Shown piece by piece: positions 12,779-13,732 of a stretch of DNA of 13,732 nt. Source of the stretch: Nitrospirota bacterium (GTDB lineage: Bacteria > Nitrospirota > Nitrospiria > Nitrospirales > Nitrospiraceae). A model generated the notes under the pieces. That model saw only the letters and a list, made by a program, of their open reading frames with translations. It did no database searches and was not told where the DNA came from. The position numbers and the translations under genes were made by a program. How positions within the stretch are numbered: the stretch's first letter is position 1; each line of letters opens with the position of its first letter. The stretch is taken from the NCBI GenBank assembly GCA_016201805.1, contig JACQCB010000065.1, positions 1 through 13,732 of the forward strand, in the 5' to 3' direction.

Positions 12779-13729
12779 TCAGCACCAGGTGCCGAGGCGG
12801 CAGAGCGTCATTTCCGGCATCAGGGAGGTTGGCGCCAGGGAGGAGACCGTCTGGGTCGTCACGGCGTTGAAGGGGACCAGGGCTGTGGTAGAGACCGACG
12901 CGGCGGAAACGACGGGAGGCCGGCTAACCGGCTGGATATCGATTGCCGGGATGCGGGGTGACGGCGCCGTCGCCGTGTTGACGGGGGCCGGGTGAGCTTT
13001 GGCAATCATGGTGGCAGAGGGATATTTCCCGCCCACGTTCAACTTGGCGAAGAGCTTCCGGCTCTCTTCGGCATTTTTGTTGTCGGGGTATTTCTCGGCC
13101 AGCAGCGTCAGTTTCTCCAGGGCCCAGTCGTTCGCCCCGAGTTCGTTATAGGCGCGGGCCAGATAGTACAGGGCCTCCGGCGCCGCATCCATCTCCGGGT
13201 AGTGCTTGAGAAGGGATTCGAAGCGGTAAGCAGCGGCCAGGTAGGATTCCCGCCGGTAATAGAACTGTCCTACGAGCAAGTAATGTTGCGCCATGAGGGC
13301 GTGACAGCCGCGAATCCGCTCGGCGGCCTCCTGCTCGTAGCGACTGCCCGGGAACTCCTTCAGCAGCTTCTCGAAGGCCTCCTCCGCCTTGCGGACGGGC
13401 TCCAGGTCGCGGTCCACCGTCTTGGCCATTTTGTAGTGGCTTTCGCCGAGTTTGAACTGGGCGTAGGAGGCCAGGACGTGGACGCGGTGCAGTTCCAGGA
13501 AGTGCTGATACTCGATGATGGCTTCCGGGTAGTCTTCTTTTTCGAAGAAGGCTTCGGCCCGTTTGATGATGACGTTGGGGTCGTAGTTCTTCTCGACCGT
13601 ATCGCCGATGAAGATCTGTTCGTCGGTGCCGCTGACGGGTTTGGCGGTCGCCGTGGACTGTTTTTTCGTGCTGGAGCAGCCGACGGAAAGACCGACCGCT
13701 GCGACAACGATGAGAAGGAGTGCCTTCAT
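12779..13729 (-). CDS. bamD: BamD-like outer-membrane assembly lipoprotein with C-terminal tail
   Basis: The protein has 316 residues. A signal peptide ends in a lipobox-like LSVGC (Cys18). Residues about 52-230 form TPR-like helix pairs, including the BamD hallmark pattern KRAEAFFEKEDYPEAIIEYQHFLELH, then FGKLL-type KLLKEFPGSRYEQEAAERIRGC and ESLLKHYPEMDAAPEALYYLARAYNELG. BamD helps the BAM complex insert outer-membrane beta-barrel proteins. Typical BamD is about 240-250 residues, so the low-complexity Ala/Pro/Val/Thr/Ser-rich tail from about 235 to 316 is extra; it ends CRLGTWC. The start ATG at 13729 is 3 nt from the window edge, so its ribosome site is not visible and a longer form cannot be ruled out. 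Another TPR lipoprotein (CpoB/YbgF-like) is the alternative, but the order of repeats suits BamD better. Confidence 0.85.
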   Translation of the reverse strand: MKALLLIVVAAVGLSVGCSSTKKQSTATAKPVSGTDEQIFIGDTVEKNYDPNVIIKRAEAFFEKEDYPEAIIEYQHFLELHRVHVLASYAQFKLGESHYKMAKTVDRDLEPVRKAEEAFEKLLKEFPGSRYEQEAAERIRGCHALMAQHYLLVGQFYYRRESYLAAAYRFESLLKHYPEMDAAPEALYYLARAYNELGANDWALEKLTLLAEKYPDNKNAEESRKLFAKLNVGGKYPSATMIAKAHPAPVNTATAPSPRIPAIDIQPVSRPPVVSAASVSTTALVPFNAVTTQTVSSLAPTSLMPEMTLCRLGTWC

Positions 13730-13732
13730 GAG

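Overview
The window looks like chromosome from a GC-rich, Gram-negative bacterium. A Nitrospira-like member of the Nitrospirota is my best guess. The support is indirect: an outer-membrane BamD-type lipoprotein, System II (ResB/CcsA) cytochrome c maturation, an archaeal/thermophile-type short AhcY, a geranylgeranyl-reductase-family flavoprotein, and many low-complexity intergenic repeats. No 16S or other marker gene is present, so the taxonomic call is inference.

Layout. Positions 1-96 are the tail of an unidentified gene, followed by a strong terminator. Positions 157-1660 form a patchy accessory zone: an orphan HicB-like antitoxin gene (minus), a YgiT-type zinc-finger gene (plus) with its own good promoter, and a VOC/glyoxalase-fold gene (minus). 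Positions 1676-2022 hold no gene. Positions 2023-3605 are a two-gene, visibly AT-richer cassette on the minus strand: a DUF262 (GmrS-like) protein overlapping by 4 nt a HEPN protein with an intact R-x4-H ribonuclease motif. The cassette has its own near-consensus promoter and an 11-bp direct repeat that could be an operator. It is the best candidate in the window for an under-described system, probably anti-phage or toxin-antitoxin-like.

Positions 3755-6571 are the S-adenosylmethionine cycle, metK then ahcY on the minus strand. Each gene is followed by a terminator, and metK has a leader of about 120 nt whose two main helices interleave in pseudoknot order. From a divergent promoter region at 6542-6800, a plus-strand cluster encodes cytochrome c maturation: resB, ccsA, two thioredoxin-like TlpA/ResA proteins (one membrane-anchored, one a predicted lipoprotein) and ccdA. 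CcdA would carry electrons across the membrane to the thioredoxin-like proteins, which keep apocytochrome cysteines reduced, while ResB/CcsA deliver and attach heme. A geranylgeranyl-reductase-like gene follows. A convergent bamD-like gene with an unusual C-terminal tail closes the window, its start only 3 nt from the end.

The gaps inside the metabolic and cytochrome clusters carry heptamer repeats, matching stem-loops and a perfect 24-bp tandem duplication of the end of ccsA. No tRNA, rRNA, CRISPR array, transposase or integrase was seen.
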